64,000 nt of DNA. It comes from Tenacibaculum sp. SZ-18 (GTDB lineage Bacteria; Bacteroidota; Bacteroidia; Flavobacteriales; Flavobacteriaceae). Made by a program: the position numbers and the translations under genes. Location of the stretch: assembly GCF_002813915.1 (NCBI RefSeq), contig NZ_CP019335.1:3269777-3333776 (forward strand), in the 5' to 3' direction. Shown here piece after piece: positions 47,943 to 56,435 of the stretch (position 1 is its first letter; every line of letters starts with the position of its first letter). Under the pieces are notes generated by a model. It was not told the DNA's origin and did not search any database. It saw nothing but the letters and a program-made list of their open reading frames with translations.

Positions 47943-49904
47943 ATGAGAAAATTAACATTTAAATTTTTAGGTTTAGTAGCATTTTCTTTTGCTACACTTA
48001 CCCTAACTAACTGTGGAAGTGATGATCCAGATCCAATCCAACCAGACGAATCACAGGTGATTCAAGACTTAAATAACGGAGTTATGAAGGGAAGTCTTGA
48101 TCAAGATTATACTTTATCTGCCGGGACAGCTTACAGTTTACCAAGTTCTTTTATCATACAAAGCGGAGCTAAATTAACTATTCCTGCAGGAACTAGAATT
48201 ACTGCTGCTGCTGGTGGTACTGAAGTTTACATTGCTGTTTTAAAGGGTGGTCAGATTGACATCCAAGGATCTGCTTCAAGTCCTGTTGTAATGGCTTCGG
48301 CCAGTTCAACTCCTGGCGATTGGGGTGGTTTAACTATTTGTGGTGAAGCAACTACCACTGCTGGTGTAGATGCTGAAGCTGAAGTAGGTGGATTCAAATA
48401 TGGTGGTACTAACGATGGTGATAGTTCTGGTAATATTAACTACTTACTAATTAAAGGAACTGGAGCTCAAATTAATTCAGAATCGCAATACAATGGAGTT
48501 TCTTTATATGCTGTAGGTTCTGGAACTTTAATCAATAACGTTGCTGTTGTTAACGGTGCTGATGATGGAGTTGAGTTTTTTGGTGGAACTGTTTCTGCTT
48601 CGAACATATATTTAGAGAACGCCGAAGATGATGCAGTTGACTGGACTGAAGGATGGAATGGAACGGTAAATAACACGTACATTTCTAACACTAAAGCTGG
48701 TTTCTCTACTGCTTTTGAAGCGGATAAAGATAATGGTAATCCTAAATTCAACAATGTTACAGCTGTTTCTACCGTTGGTGGTACTGCTTTACAGTTCAAA
48801 AAAGAATCAGGAGCTACTATTACTGGATTATCTCTAACTGGATATGATGTTTCTATCGACATGAAAGATGGTGGTCCATTATCAAACGTTATTATTGATG
48901 GTAATACCGCTGATCCATTATTAAACTATACTACACCTGCTACGGTTGATGTTTCTACTTTTAGTTGGGTAAATTCTTCTTTAACCCCTGATACTACTTT
49001 ATTACAAGGTACTGTTTCTGGAAAAGTAACTTTAGATTCTTCTGTAAAGTATAAATTAAACTCTTCTTACATTATACAAGATGGTGGTGAGTTAGTAATT
49101 CCTGCAGGGACTAAAATCGAAGCTAGAGATGGTGGTACTGGTGTATATATCGCAGTATTAAAAGGCGGTAAAATTGATATTCAGGGTACTTCTGCTAATC
49201 CAGTAGTAATTGCTTCTGTTTCAGGAAACCCTGGAGACTGGGGAGGATTAACTATCTGTGGTAAGGCTACAACTACTGCTGGTGTAGATGCTGAAGCTGA
49301 AGTTGGTGGATTCATTTATGGTGGTACTGAGGATGCTGATAACTCAGGATCTATAAGATATTTAGTATTAAAAGGAACTGGAGCTCAAATTAACTCTGAA
49401 TCTCAATACAACGGTCTTTCTTTATACGCAGTAGGTTCTGGGACTACTGTCGAGTACATTTCTGTAATCAACGGATCTGATGATGGTGTTGAATTCTTCG
49501 GAGGAACTGTTTCTGCTTCTAATTTCTATCTAGAAAATAATGAGGATGATTCAGTTGACTGGACTGAAGGGTGGAATGGAACTGTAACTAATACTTACAT
49601 CTCTCATACTGTTGCTGGATTCTCTACTGCATTTGAAGGAGACAAAGATAATAACAATCCTAAATTTGTAAACTTAACTGCAATTTCAACTGTAGGTGGT
49701 ACTGCTTTACAATTCAAAAAAGAATCTGGAGCTACAATCACTAACATTTGGTTAGAAGGATATGACAAAAACATTGATATGAAAGACGGAGGATCTTTAT
49801 CTAACGTACAAATTGATGGATCAGATGCAGATACTACTGCTGATTACAAAACAGGAACTAAGGTAGATATTTCTACTTGGACTTGGAGAAATGCTGGTTT
49901 ATAA
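47943..49904 (+). CDS. Lipoprotein with internal tandem duplication (parallel beta-helix type)
   Basis: 653 residues from the ATG at 47943; a TTG at 47892 gives no signal peptide. Lipobox LTLTNCGSDD, Cys24. The rest consists of two copies of an about 293-residue unit, repeated with a 306-codon period. The shared segments include PAGT, YIAVLKGG, PGDWGGLTICG, TTTAGVDAEAEVGGF, KGTGAQINSESQYNG, DDGVEFFGGTVSAS, WTEGWNGTV and TALQFKKESGATIT. The regular spacing of Gly, Asn and Asp suggests a right-handed parallel beta-helix. Probably surface-exposed partner of the preceding TonB receptor. Ligand unknown. Confidence 0.85.
   Translation: MRKLTFKFLGLVAFSFATLTLTNCGSDDPDPIQPDESQVIQDLNNGVMKGSLDQDYTLSAGTAYSLPSSFIIQSGAKLTIPAGTRITAAAGGTEVYIAVLKGGQIDIQGSASSPVVMASASSTPGDWGGLTICGEATTTAGVDAEAEVGGFKYGGTNDGDSSGNINYLLIKGTGAQINSESQYNGVSLYAVGSGTLINNVAVVNGADDGVEFFGGTVSASNIYLENAEDDAVDWTEGWNGTVNNTYISNTKAGFSTAFEADKDNGNPKFNNVTAVSTVGGTALQFKKESGATITGLSLTGYDVSIDMKDGGPLSNVIIDGNTADPLLNYTTPATVDVSTFSWVNSSLTPDTTLLQGTVSGKVTLDSSVKYKLNSSYIIQDGGELVIPAGTKIEARDGGTGVYIAVLKGGKIDIQGTSANPVVIASVSGNPGDWGGLTICGKATTTAGVDAEAEVGGFIYGGTEDADNSGSIRYLVLKGTGAQINSESQYNGLSLYAVGSGTTVEYISVINGSDDGVEFFGGTVSASNFYLENNEDDSVDWTEGWNGTVTNTYISHTVAGFSTAFEGDKDNNNPKFVNLTAISTVGGTALQFKKESGATITNIWLEGYDKNIDMKDGGSLSNVQIDGSDADTTADYKTGTKVDISTWTWRNAGL
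48107..48984 (+). repeat. First copy of the internal tandem repeat
   Basis: Paired with 49025-49902 at a constant 918-base offset (for example TTCCTGCAGG at 48181 and 49099). Stretches of near-identical DNA remain, suggesting a fairly recent duplication or gene conversion. Confidence 0.85.
49025..49902 (+). repeat. Second copy of the internal tandem repeat
   Basis: Matches 48107-48984 in frame, 306 codons downstream. The second copy lacks a signal peptide and ends at the stop codon. Confidence 0.85.
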
Positions 49905-49930
49905 GAAGTAGTCAAAACACTATAAAATAG

Positions 49931-49962
49931 AAAAAGCCGAGGGTAAGTCCTCGGCTTTTTTT
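49931..49962. terminator. Bidirectional intrinsic terminator
   Basis: AAAAAGCCGAGG-gtaagt-CCTCGGCTTTTT, a 12-bp stem with flanking A/T tracts, between convergent genes. Confidence 0.9.
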
Positions 49963-49983
49963 ATTTTTATTTAGTTTTATTAA

Positions 49984-50331
49984 TTACTTTATTGCTATTT
50001 TGTTACTTTCCTTCCAAGATTGAACACTAGCAATGGTATTGTTTTGATAATTTATTTCCTTCAATTCATCTTTTGTCCAGATGAACCATTTTCCTACTTT
50101 CTTTCCTCGATTGTAATGCGCCATTACAGTTTTGTTTCCTTTCTCATCAAAACGATTCCAAACACCATGAAGGAGTTTATCTTTGTAATAACCTTGCTCC
50201 TTAACAGTTCCATTATCATGAAAATGAGTTACCTTAATTAAGTCACCTTCTTTTTGATACTTTGGCTTTATTTCTTGTCCTTGAGCTACTGCGAATAGTA
50301 GTCCGCAAGCTAAAATCATTACTTTCTTCAT
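49984..50331 (-). CDS. Small secreted MORN-repeat-like protein
   Basis: 115 residues with start at the ATG at 50331, which gives a signal peptide (MKKVMILACGLLFAVAQGQ). An earlier in-frame start at 50397 would place the coding sequence over the promoter. The mature protein has MORN-like units: VTHFHDNGTVKEQGYYKDKL, GVWNRFDEKGNKT, GKWFIWTKDELKE. Such repeats are common in YwqK-like bacterial proteins of unknown role. Monocistronic, with a good promoter at 50367-50397. Confidence 0.8.
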   Translation of the reverse strand: MKKVMILACGLLFAVAQGQEIKPKYQKEGDLIKVTHFHDNGTVKEQGYYKDKLLHGVWNRFDEKGNKTVMAHYNRGKKVGKWFIWTKDELKEINYQNNTIASVQSWKESNKIAIK

Positions 50332-50366
50332 ATCTTTAATCATTTTATTCAATAACATTCTCATTA

Positions 50367-50397
50367 CAAACTTAACTTTTATTTTACTTTTATGCAA
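50367..50397 (-). promoter_or_regulatory. Promoter of the MORN-like gene
   Basis: Minus strand TTG (50395-50397), 20 nt, TAAGTTTG (50367-50374), 36 bases before the ATG at 50331. Confidence 0.65.
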
Positions 50398-50405
50398 CTT
50401 TTTGG

Positions 50406-50424
50406 TAACATTTATTTAACATTG
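50406..50424 (+). promoter_or_regulatory. Candidate Pho box before dodecin (uncertain)
   Basis: TAACATT (50406-50412) and TAACATT (50417-50423), two identical 7-mers at an 11-bp period followed by G, matching 17669. The downstream -7 is poor (ATAATAGC at the expected place), so a chance match cannot be excluded. Confidence 0.4.
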
Positions 50425-50499
50425 GAAATATGATTGGGAAAATAATAGCATAAATCTTATCTTCACGAAGGAAATTATTAATCAATTAAAATTGTTATT

Positions 50500-50700
50500 A
50501 TGGCTGTAATGAAAGTTATTGAGGTCCTAGCAAACTCTGACAAAAGCTGGGAAGACGCAACTAAAAAAGGAATTAAACAAGCTTCAAAATCCGTTAAAAA
50601 TATAAGATCGGCATTTGTACAATCGCAAAGTGTTGTTGTTAACAATGATGAAGTTGCCGAATTTAGAGTTAACTTAAAAATCACTTTTGAAGTAAAATAA
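50500..50700 (+). CDS. Dodecin family flavin-binding protein
   Basis: 66 residues. MAVMKVIEVLANSDKSWEDA and the middle IKQASKSVKNIRSAFVQSQS are characteristic of dodecin, a dodecameric protein that stores flavins and protects against light-driven damage. The position of a flavin store in a rhodopsin-bearing organism is interesting but the two are 50 kb apart. Followed by the MscS gene at 50793 with no clear terminator between. Confidence 0.92.
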   Translation: MAVMKVIEVLANSDKSWEDATKKGIKQASKSVKNIRSAFVQSQSVVVNNDEVAEFRVNLKITFEVK

Positions 50701-50792
50701 TTACTTAATAAAACCGATTCTACTAATACTATTTTATTCCTAGAGTGATCAATTGTCGAATCACTCAATTAATATTTAACTTAAATCTAAAA

Positions 50793-51599
50793 ATGGAAGA
50801 TTACATTTCTCAAATTACAGACCTATTGGTCACTTATGCACCTAAAGTAATAGGAGCATTATTATTACTAATTATTGGTTTATGGGTGGTTAACGTTATC
50901 TCTAAAGCTATTAGTAAAATAATGAAAAAAAGAAGTATCGACACTTCTTTAAGAGGTTTTTTAATAAACCTTATAAATTGGACATTAAAGATATTTTTAT
51001 TTGTAACGGTTGCTGGGCAATTAGGCGTTGAAACAACATCTTTCGCTGCTATTATAGCTGCTGCAGGTTTAGCCATTGGTATGGCTTTACAAGGCTCTCT
51101 ATCAAATTTTGCTGGAGGTGCCTTAATTATGATTTTTAGACCTTTTAAAATAGGGGATTACATTGAAGCTCAAGGTGAACAAGGTGTTGTAAAAGAAATT
51201 CAAATTTTTACAACCAAATTAAATACTGTAGATAACAAAGAAATAATATTACCTAACGGAGCATTATCTAATGGAAATATTATAAATTATTCATCTGAGG
51301 AAAAACGAAGAGTTGATATTACCTTTGGTGTTTCTTACGATGCAGATATTAAAGAAACTAAGGATGTTTTATTTGGGGTTATCAACAACACTCCATACAC
51401 TTTAAACGACCCTGCTACTCAAGTTTTATTAGGAGAGTTGGCTGAAAGTTCGGTTAACTTTATTACTAGAACTTGGGTAAGGTCAACTGATTATTGGGAT
51501 GCCTATTTCCACATTATGGAAAACACCAAAATCGAATTAGATAAAGCTGGAATTGAAATTCCTTATCCTCATTCTGTGGAAATTCAAAAAGAAAGTTAA
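50793..51599 (+). CDS. Small-conductance mechanosensitive channel MscS
   Basis: 268 residues from the ATG at 50793 (MEDYISQITDLLVTYAPKVI); the earlier in-frame start at 50745 adds 16 non-helical residues. TM1 and TM2 occupy about 15-95, and the pore helix TM3 has the Gly/Ala pattern FAAIIAAAGLAIGMALQGSL. The FAGGALIMIFRPFKIGD segment begins the cytoplasmic beta domain, with IILPNGALSNGNIINYS. Normal length. The stop overlaps the tsaB stop by 4 bases on the opposite strand. Confidence 0.95.
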   Translation: MEDYISQITDLLVTYAPKVIGALLLLIIGLWVVNVISKAISKIMKKRSIDTSLRGFLINLINWTLKIFLFVTVAGQLGVETTSFAAIIAAAGLAIGMALQGSLSNFAGGALIMIFRPFKIGDYIEAQGEQGVVKEIQIFTTKLNTVDNKEIILPNGALSNGNIINYSSEEKRRVDITFGVSYDADIKETKDVLFGVINNTPYTLNDPATQVLLGELAESSVNFITRTWVRSTDYWDAYFHIMENTKIELDKAGIEIPYPHSVEIQKES

Positions 51600-52270
51600 A
51601 CTTTCTTCTTTTGTGGAGTAACAATAAAGTCTTTTAAATAAAAAGGCTCAAAATAAGCGACATCTTCTATGTCGTTTTTTTTGTATTTATCATAGCTTAG
51701 TTTAGCCATTTCAATTGCCGAAGGAAATTTACCTTCAACAAACGTGAAATTAGAGCTATTCAACACTTCTTTACACTTACTTACTCCATCGCCTAAGAAA
51801 AACACTTTTTGCTCGTTAAATGAACTAAAAGATGTTTCTTCAATTACTTCTGCCTTTATTTCACGAAATTGCTCATAGTTGCTATCATAAATAGCTGAAT
51901 ACACTTCCATTCGCCTTGCATCTATCATGGGAATAATAACCCCATCTTCAACACTTATAGAATGAGCGAGTGACAATAAAGTGTCTACGGAAATTAAAGG
52001 AATATCCAAAGAGAAACAGAGTCCCTTAGCAGCAGAAACTCCTATTCTCAATCCGGTATAAGAACCAGGACCTTTACTAACAGCAATGGCATCTAAAGAA
52101 TTACGTTCTACATTGGCTTCTGACAAAACATCCAATATAAACGGATGTAATTTTTCTGCGTGAGAATAATTACCATCATTTATCTCTTTAAAATGAACTA
52201 AATTACCATCTTTAGCTATAGAGACTGAACAATTCTTAGTTGAAGTTTCAATGTTAAGTATAAGTGCCAA
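51596..52270 (-). CDS. tsaB: tRNA threonylcarbamoyladenosine biosynthesis protein TsaB
   Basis: 224 residues. NIETSTKNCSVSIAKDGN at the N-terminus and ISVDTLLSLAHS/PMIDARRMEVYSAIYD are typical. It partners TsaD and TsaE in t6A37 modification of tRNAs. The start is chosen as the TTG at 52270 (giving MALILNIETS). A TTG at 52291 is on the -7 element TATATTTG (52289-52296, minus strand) and therefore upstream of the transcript. No in-frame ATG lies near the N-terminus, so a TTG start is needed. Confidence 0.92.
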   Translation of the reverse strand: MALILNIETSTKNCSVSIAKDGNLVHFKEINDGNYSHAEKLHPFILDVLSEANVERNSLDAIAVSKGPGSYTGLRIGVSAAKGLCFSLDIPLISVDTLLSLAHSISVEDGVIIPMIDARRMEVYSAIYDSNYEQFREIKAEVIEETSFSSFNEQKVFFLGDGVSKCKEVLNSSNFTFVEGKFPSAIEMAKLSYDKYKKNDIEDVAYFEPFYLKDFIVTPQKKKV

Positions 52271-52288
52271 AACCCGAATATTTTTATG

Positions 52289-52296
52289 CAAATATA
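52289..52296 (-). promoter_or_regulatory. -7 element of tsaB deciding its start
   Basis: Minus strand TATATTTG, about 18 bases before the TTG at 52270. It implies a leader of about a dozen bases. Confidence 0.55.
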
Positions 52297-52303
52297 CAAA
52301 GCC

Positions 52304-53620
52304 TTATTGTTTTGTAAATGTATAAAGTCCGCCTCCTTGCTTCAATATCATTTCATTTTTTTCAGGACTAAATTCCAACACAATTCCTGCAATTGAATAA
52401 GTAAATTGTGTTTTGGATTTTGCAGTTAATTGGAAAGCTGACTGTCCAGTCGCTTGAGCGGAAAGTTTACTCTCTTCTTCTTTTATCGTAATCTTTAAAG
52501 GCATGTTTTTAGAAGCATAAACTCCTTCGTAAGACTTTAAAATATTAACATCAACTTTTATTTCTTTGAAATCCGGGATGGAAAAATCGATATTATTCGC
52601 AGCTCTTAACAAAACTAAAGACAATGAGTTTAATTGAAAATCTGGACCAATTCCGTTTGTTGTTGTGGCAATGCCGATTTTCTTCTCAGGAAAATACATC
52701 AAAATTGATTTAAAACCATCTATTCCTCCTCCATGACCAAACCCATATTGTTTGCCAAATGGATATTTAAAAATCCCTAAGCCATAGTCATTTTCAATTG
52801 TAGTCATTAAATCCACATGATGTTTTGTAATTAACTTTTCGTTGAATAACGCATCAATAAAAGTTAATAAATCACTTGGTGTAGAAACTACAGCTCCTGC
52901 ACCTAAAGGGATAGACATATCTGTTTCGGGCATTTCATTCCAATTCTTGAAAGCATAATTATATGATTTACATTCATTATCTACTACATCTAATTTACCA
53001 CCAACATATGTGTTTTTCAATTGTAAAGGCTTGGCAATATACTTTTGTAAAATTGACGCATAGGTGCTTTTAAATACATCTTCAAGAATAAATGATAATA
53101 ACACAAAATTAGAATTACTGTAAGAGTGCTTAGAACCAGGTTTAAAATCACTCTCGTACTTGTTTATAATCTGAAGAAGCTCCTCGCGTGACTTAGCGGA
53201 AGTATAATACTTCACATAATCATTACTATTAGTAAAATTAAAGATTCCACTAGAGTGATTTAAAAGATTCTTAATCGTAATTGAAGAGGAGTTTTGAACT
53301 GTTGGAAAGAAATTATCTAAAGATGTTTCAAGAGTTAGTTTACCGTTTTCAATTGCTTTAAAAATTAAAACAGTTGTAAATGTTTTTGAAATTGAACCAA
53401 CTCTAAACTTAGTATGAACTGTATTAGTCTTTTTTACAACAACATCGGCAAAACCAATAGCTTTTTGATAAACTATATTACCATCTTTTAGAACAGCAGA
53501 GCTTCCTAAAATTTTATTGTTTTTCTGTAATTGTAAGAAATAATTATCTAGTTTTTCTTTATTAATGTTCTGAGCAATTAATCCAACACTAACAAAGAAA
53601 AACATAAGGACTTTTTTCAT
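52304..53620 (-). CDS. Serine hydrolase, beta-lactamase (class C) family, secreted
   Basis: 438 residues with a signal peptide (MKKVLMFFFVSVGLIAQ). Ser-x-x-Lys in VGSISKTFTTVLIF (near 73), Tyr-Ser-Asn in HSYSNSNFVLL (near 155), and a GHGGGIDGFKS motif (near 290, the third HxG-type motif). A C-terminal lipocalin-like beta domain (about 345-438) is frequent in this branch. Likely a peptidase or esterase; substrate unknown. It directly follows tolC (15 bases apart). Confidence 0.88.
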   Translation of the reverse strand: MKKVLMFFFVSVGLIAQNINKEKLDNYFLQLQKNNKILGSSAVLKDGNIVYQKAIGFADVVVKKTNTVHTKFRVGSISKTFTTVLIFKAIENGKLTLETSLDNFFPTVQNSSSITIKNLLNHSSGIFNFTNSNDYVKYYTSAKSREELLQIINKYESDFKPGSKHSYSNSNFVLLSFILEDVFKSTYASILQKYIAKPLQLKNTYVGGKLDVVDNECKSYNYAFKNWNEMPETDMSIPLGAGAVVSTPSDLLTFIDALFNEKLITKHHVDLMTTIENDYGLGIFKYPFGKQYGFGHGGGIDGFKSILMYFPEKKIGIATTTNGIGPDFQLNSLSLVLLRAANNIDFSIPDFKEIKVDVNILKSYEGVYASKNMPLKITIKEEESKLSAQATGQSAFQLTAKSKTQFTYSIAGIVLEFSPEKNEMILKQGGGLYTFTKQ

Positions 53621-53635
53621 AGCTTATAGATTTTG

Positions 53636-54970
53636 TTAATCGATTATGTTTTCTCCGTAATAGAATTTTAATACTTTGGTTTTAAATATATAATCGTATT
53701 TAGCTCTAATAGAAGCAGACTCTGCATTTACCAATCTATTTCGAACTTGATCATAGTCAAACTGCGTCATACTACCGTAGTTAAAACTCACTTCGGCATT
53801 TTTAAACGCCTCTCGTTGAGCTTCAAGAGATATCCCTGCCGCTTCATAGGTTTTTGCTGCTGCTTTTGCATCTAAGAAAGCCTGTTCGATGGTTTGCTGT
53901 AAGCGAAGCTTCTCATTCTCTAAGTTAGTTTGAGACACTATTTTTTGAATTTTAGAACGCTCAACGTTAGCGTCATTTCTAAAACCATTAAAAATAGGAA
54001 CGCTAATACTAAATCCTAAACTATAACCCAAATTTCCATCTAACTGCTCAAATAATTCTCCTGTAGGAACTGATGGATCAATAAAATATCTATAATTGGT
54101 ATCTGCTCTTAAAGAAGTATTGATTGTTGGATAATATCCTGCTTTAGCAATTTCAACACCTAACTGAGCATTTTCTATGGTCAATTTTGCCTTCTCAATT
54201 TCTGGACGATTTGTTAATGCTTTTTGATATACTTCATTAGAACTACTGTAAAGTAAAGCAGCAGATGGAGTTCCAACTTCTATTACAGTAACATCAAAAT
54301 TTTCGTAAGGTACTTGAATTAACTGAGCTAATTGTAATAATGCGATATTTAAACTATTCTCTTGAGTAACTACATTTTGGGCATCATTCGCAGCTGTAGA
54401 TTGTATGTTTAATAGATCGCCTTTAGGTATAGAACCAGCTTCAAATTGCACTTGTGCCTGTTGTATTTGCTTCCTACTTATCTCAGCTTGTACTTTAGCA
54501 ACTTCTAAATTTTCTTTTGCAAATAAAACATTAAGATATGTGTTTACAACTCGTAAAGAAATATCATTCTCTATTATACTTAAATCAAGTTTACTACTTT
54601 CCACCCCTAGCTTAGCCTGCTTGTATGTGTTTAGGTTTCTAAATCCATTGAAAACGGTGTAAGAAGCCGCTACTCCTAATGACCCACCAAAAAGTGTTGT
54701 ATTAGGGGTTCTGTTTTGGGTTACAGGATCAAAAGTTGAACCGGTAGATAAGTTTCCTCCAGTACTAGCGTTCAAAGATGGAAGGAAATTTGCCTTATTA
54801 CTTTTTACATCCTTTTCAGCTATTTCAACACTTAACTTATTTTGTTTAATCGTAATGTTATTAGTTAGAGCGTGGTCTACCGCTTCTTTAAGTGTCCATT
54901 TTTTTTGACCAAATGAAGAAATTGTTCCAATTAGTACTGCCGTCAGTAGTGTTAGTTTCGTTTTTTTCAA
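53636..54970 (-). CDS. TolC-family outer-membrane efflux protein
   Basis: 444 residues. Signal peptide, then KWTLKEAVDHALTNNITIKQ and the two TolC repeats of paired long coiled coils, each with a short strand pair (LGVAASYTVFNGFRNLNTYK and LGFSISVPIFNGFRNDAN). Forms a trimeric tunnel in the outer membrane. In this phylum TolC genes usually precede an adaptor (HlyD/AcrA-like) and pump; here the next gene is a serine hydrolase, so this TolC is an orphan in the window. Separated by 63 bases from the preceding small membrane protein gene. Confidence 0.92.
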   Translation of the reverse strand: MKKTKLTLLTAVLIGTISSFGQKKWTLKEAVDHALTNNITIKQNKLSVEIAEKDVKSNKANFLPSLNASTGGNLSTGSTFDPVTQNRTPNTTLFGGSLGVAASYTVFNGFRNLNTYKQAKLGVESSKLDLSIIENDISLRVVNTYLNVLFAKENLEVAKVQAEISRKQIQQAQVQFEAGSIPKGDLLNIQSTAANDAQNVVTQENSLNIALLQLAQLIQVPYENFDVTVIEVGTPSAALLYSSSNEVYQKALTNRPEIEKAKLTIENAQLGVEIAKAGYYPTINTSLRADTNYRYFIDPSVPTGELFEQLDGNLGYSLGFSISVPIFNGFRNDANVERSKIQKIVSQTNLENEKLRLQQTIEQAFLDAKAAAKTYEAAGISLEAQREAFKNAEVSFNYGSMTQFDYDQVRNRLVNAESASIRAKYDYIFKTKVLKFYYGENIID

Positions 54971-55032
54971 AGTATTATATTTTTGTAAACCAAGAATATG
55001 ACGACAAAGATTATAATATGTTACAAAAAAAT

Positions 55033-55254
55033 TTAAGATTCTTGCATTTTTAGTTTTTTACGATACTTATATAATGCGAAGAATAAAAGTCCTACTAAAA
55101 TGTATGGAAATATCATTAGATATGTTATTCCGTCATTCACTGCCTCTGCCATTGGTTCATTTCCTCCTTCAACCACAGCTTTACACATGGCGCATTGAGT
55201 ATACAAAAGGTTGGAAATAACTAAAAAGATAAAAAATAAGACTCTATTCTTCAT
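55033..55254 (-). CDS. Small membrane protein with mature-end CAMC motif
   Basis: 73 residues from the ATG at 55254 (the ATG at 55266 would overlap the DUF420 stop). Signal peptide followed by TQCAMCKAVVEGGNEP, a Cys-x2-Cys at the outside face, then one membrane helix (YLMIFPYILVGLLFFALYKY) and a Lys-rich tail. Encoded directly after DUF420 and SCO, in the cytochrome oxidase assembly cluster, so a copper- or thiol-handling role is conceivable. Not a named family. Confidence 0.75.
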   Translation of the reverse strand: MKNRVLFFIFLVISNLLYTQCAMCKAVVEGGNEPMAEAVNDGITYLMIFPYILVGLLFFALYKYRKKLKMQES

Positions 55255-55255
55255 T

Positions 55256-55789
55256 TTATACGGCATAATATGGACTTATCATTAAATACACTATAACCCC
55301 TGTTACTGCAACATATAACCACAAAGGAAAAGTAATCTTTGCTATTTTCCTATGTTGGGCAAACTGTCCAAGCTTGGCTCTCATAAAAGTAAATAACACA
55401 AATGGAATTACTACAATTGATAATAAAATGTGTGTGATTAAAATGAAATAATAAACATACTTAATAACACCTTCCCCTCCAAATTCTGTTGATTCCGAGG
55501 TCATATGATATGCTACATACATCACCAAAAATAATGCTGAAAAAACTAGAGCCGTAGTATTTAGTTGTTCATGCAACTTTCTATTACCATTTTTAATTGC
55601 TATAACTGAAACAATTAATAATACTGCCGTCAATCCATTAATAGTGGCATATATTGGTGGTAAAAAAGATAACGCTTCAACATTAGGAATTTTGATTCCA
55701 AAAAGTGCGGCAACTGCTATAGGAATAACAATTGATACTACGGTAATGAACTTCTTGTACTTTTGTTCGTTTGCAACTAAATTACTCAT
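55256..55789 (-). CDS. DUF420 domain membrane protein
   Basis: 177 residues, about five membrane helices, with conserved His in YVAYHMTSES, ITHILLSIVV and QHRKIAKI. DUF420 genes accompany cytochrome c oxidase assembly genes in many bacteria (related to CtaM/YozB). Overlaps the SCO gene end by 8 bases. Exact role unproven. Confidence 0.88.
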   Translation of the reverse strand: MSNLVANEQKYKKFITVVSIVIPIAVAALFGIKIPNVEALSFLPPIYATINGLTAVLLIVSVIAIKNGNRKLHEQLNTTALVFSALFLVMYVAYHMTSESTEFGGEGVIKYVYYFILITHILLSIVVIPFVLFTFMRAKLGQFAQHRKIAKITFPLWLYVAVTGVIVYLMISPYYAV

Positions 55790-56429
55790 TTAATAAAAGT
55801 TTAATATCTTGTTTTAATTCATTAATCTGATCTGGAAAATCTTGTTCTTCTAAGGCTCTGTAATACATTATTGCATTACCCTGTTCGTCATATCTTGAAC
55901 GAATATATCCATCTTTATCAACTAAAGCAAATAAACCCGAATGTTCAAAACCACCATGAGAAACTTGCCCGTTTCCAGCATATAATTTAAATCCTTCATT
56001 AGAAAGTTTAAATACTTCATCTTGAGATTTCCCAGTTAATAAATTCCAATTTTTGTGAGTTATATTATAATTGTCAGCATACTCTTTTAACTTTTCTGGT
56101 GTATCAATATCTGGAGTAATAGTAAAAGAAGCAATACCGAAATTAGGGTTTCCAAAAAATTCATTTTGAATGGTCACCATTTTTCGATTCATAATTGGAC
56201 AGATCGTAGGACAAGTCGCAAAGAAAAACTCAACAACATAAACTTTACCTGAATAATCTTTATTTGTGATGGTTTTTCCCTCTTGATTTACGAAATCAAA
56301 ATTGGGAACTTTAGAAAACTTGTGTAAATCGGCCTTTTGAAAATTCTTAATAATCTTAGGAACTGAATAAATTCCAAAGAGTAATACAATAAATGTAATA
56401 CCAACGTATGAATATTTCGTTTTCTTCAT
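55782..56429 (-). CDS. SCO family copper chaperone for cytochrome oxidase
   Basis: 215 residues anchored by an N-terminal helix. Thioredoxin fold with the copper-binding Cys-x3-Cys in FFATCPTICPIMNRKM and a later conserved His in GQVSHGGFEHSGLFALVD. Delivers or maintains the CuA site of cytochrome oxidase. Six bases after the SCO-like gene with no Cys pair. Confidence 0.92.
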   Translation of the reverse strand: MKKTKYSYVGITFIVLLFGIYSVPKIIKNFQKADLHKFSKVPNFDFVNQEGKTITNKDYSGKVYVVEFFFATCPTICPIMNRKMVTIQNEFFGNPNFGIASFTITPDIDTPEKLKEYADNYNITHKNWNLLTGKSQDEVFKLSNEGFKLYAGNGQVSHGGFEHSGLFALVDKDGYIRSRYDEQGNAIMYYRALEEQDFPDQINELKQDIKLLLNE

Positions 56430-56435
56430 AAAGTT

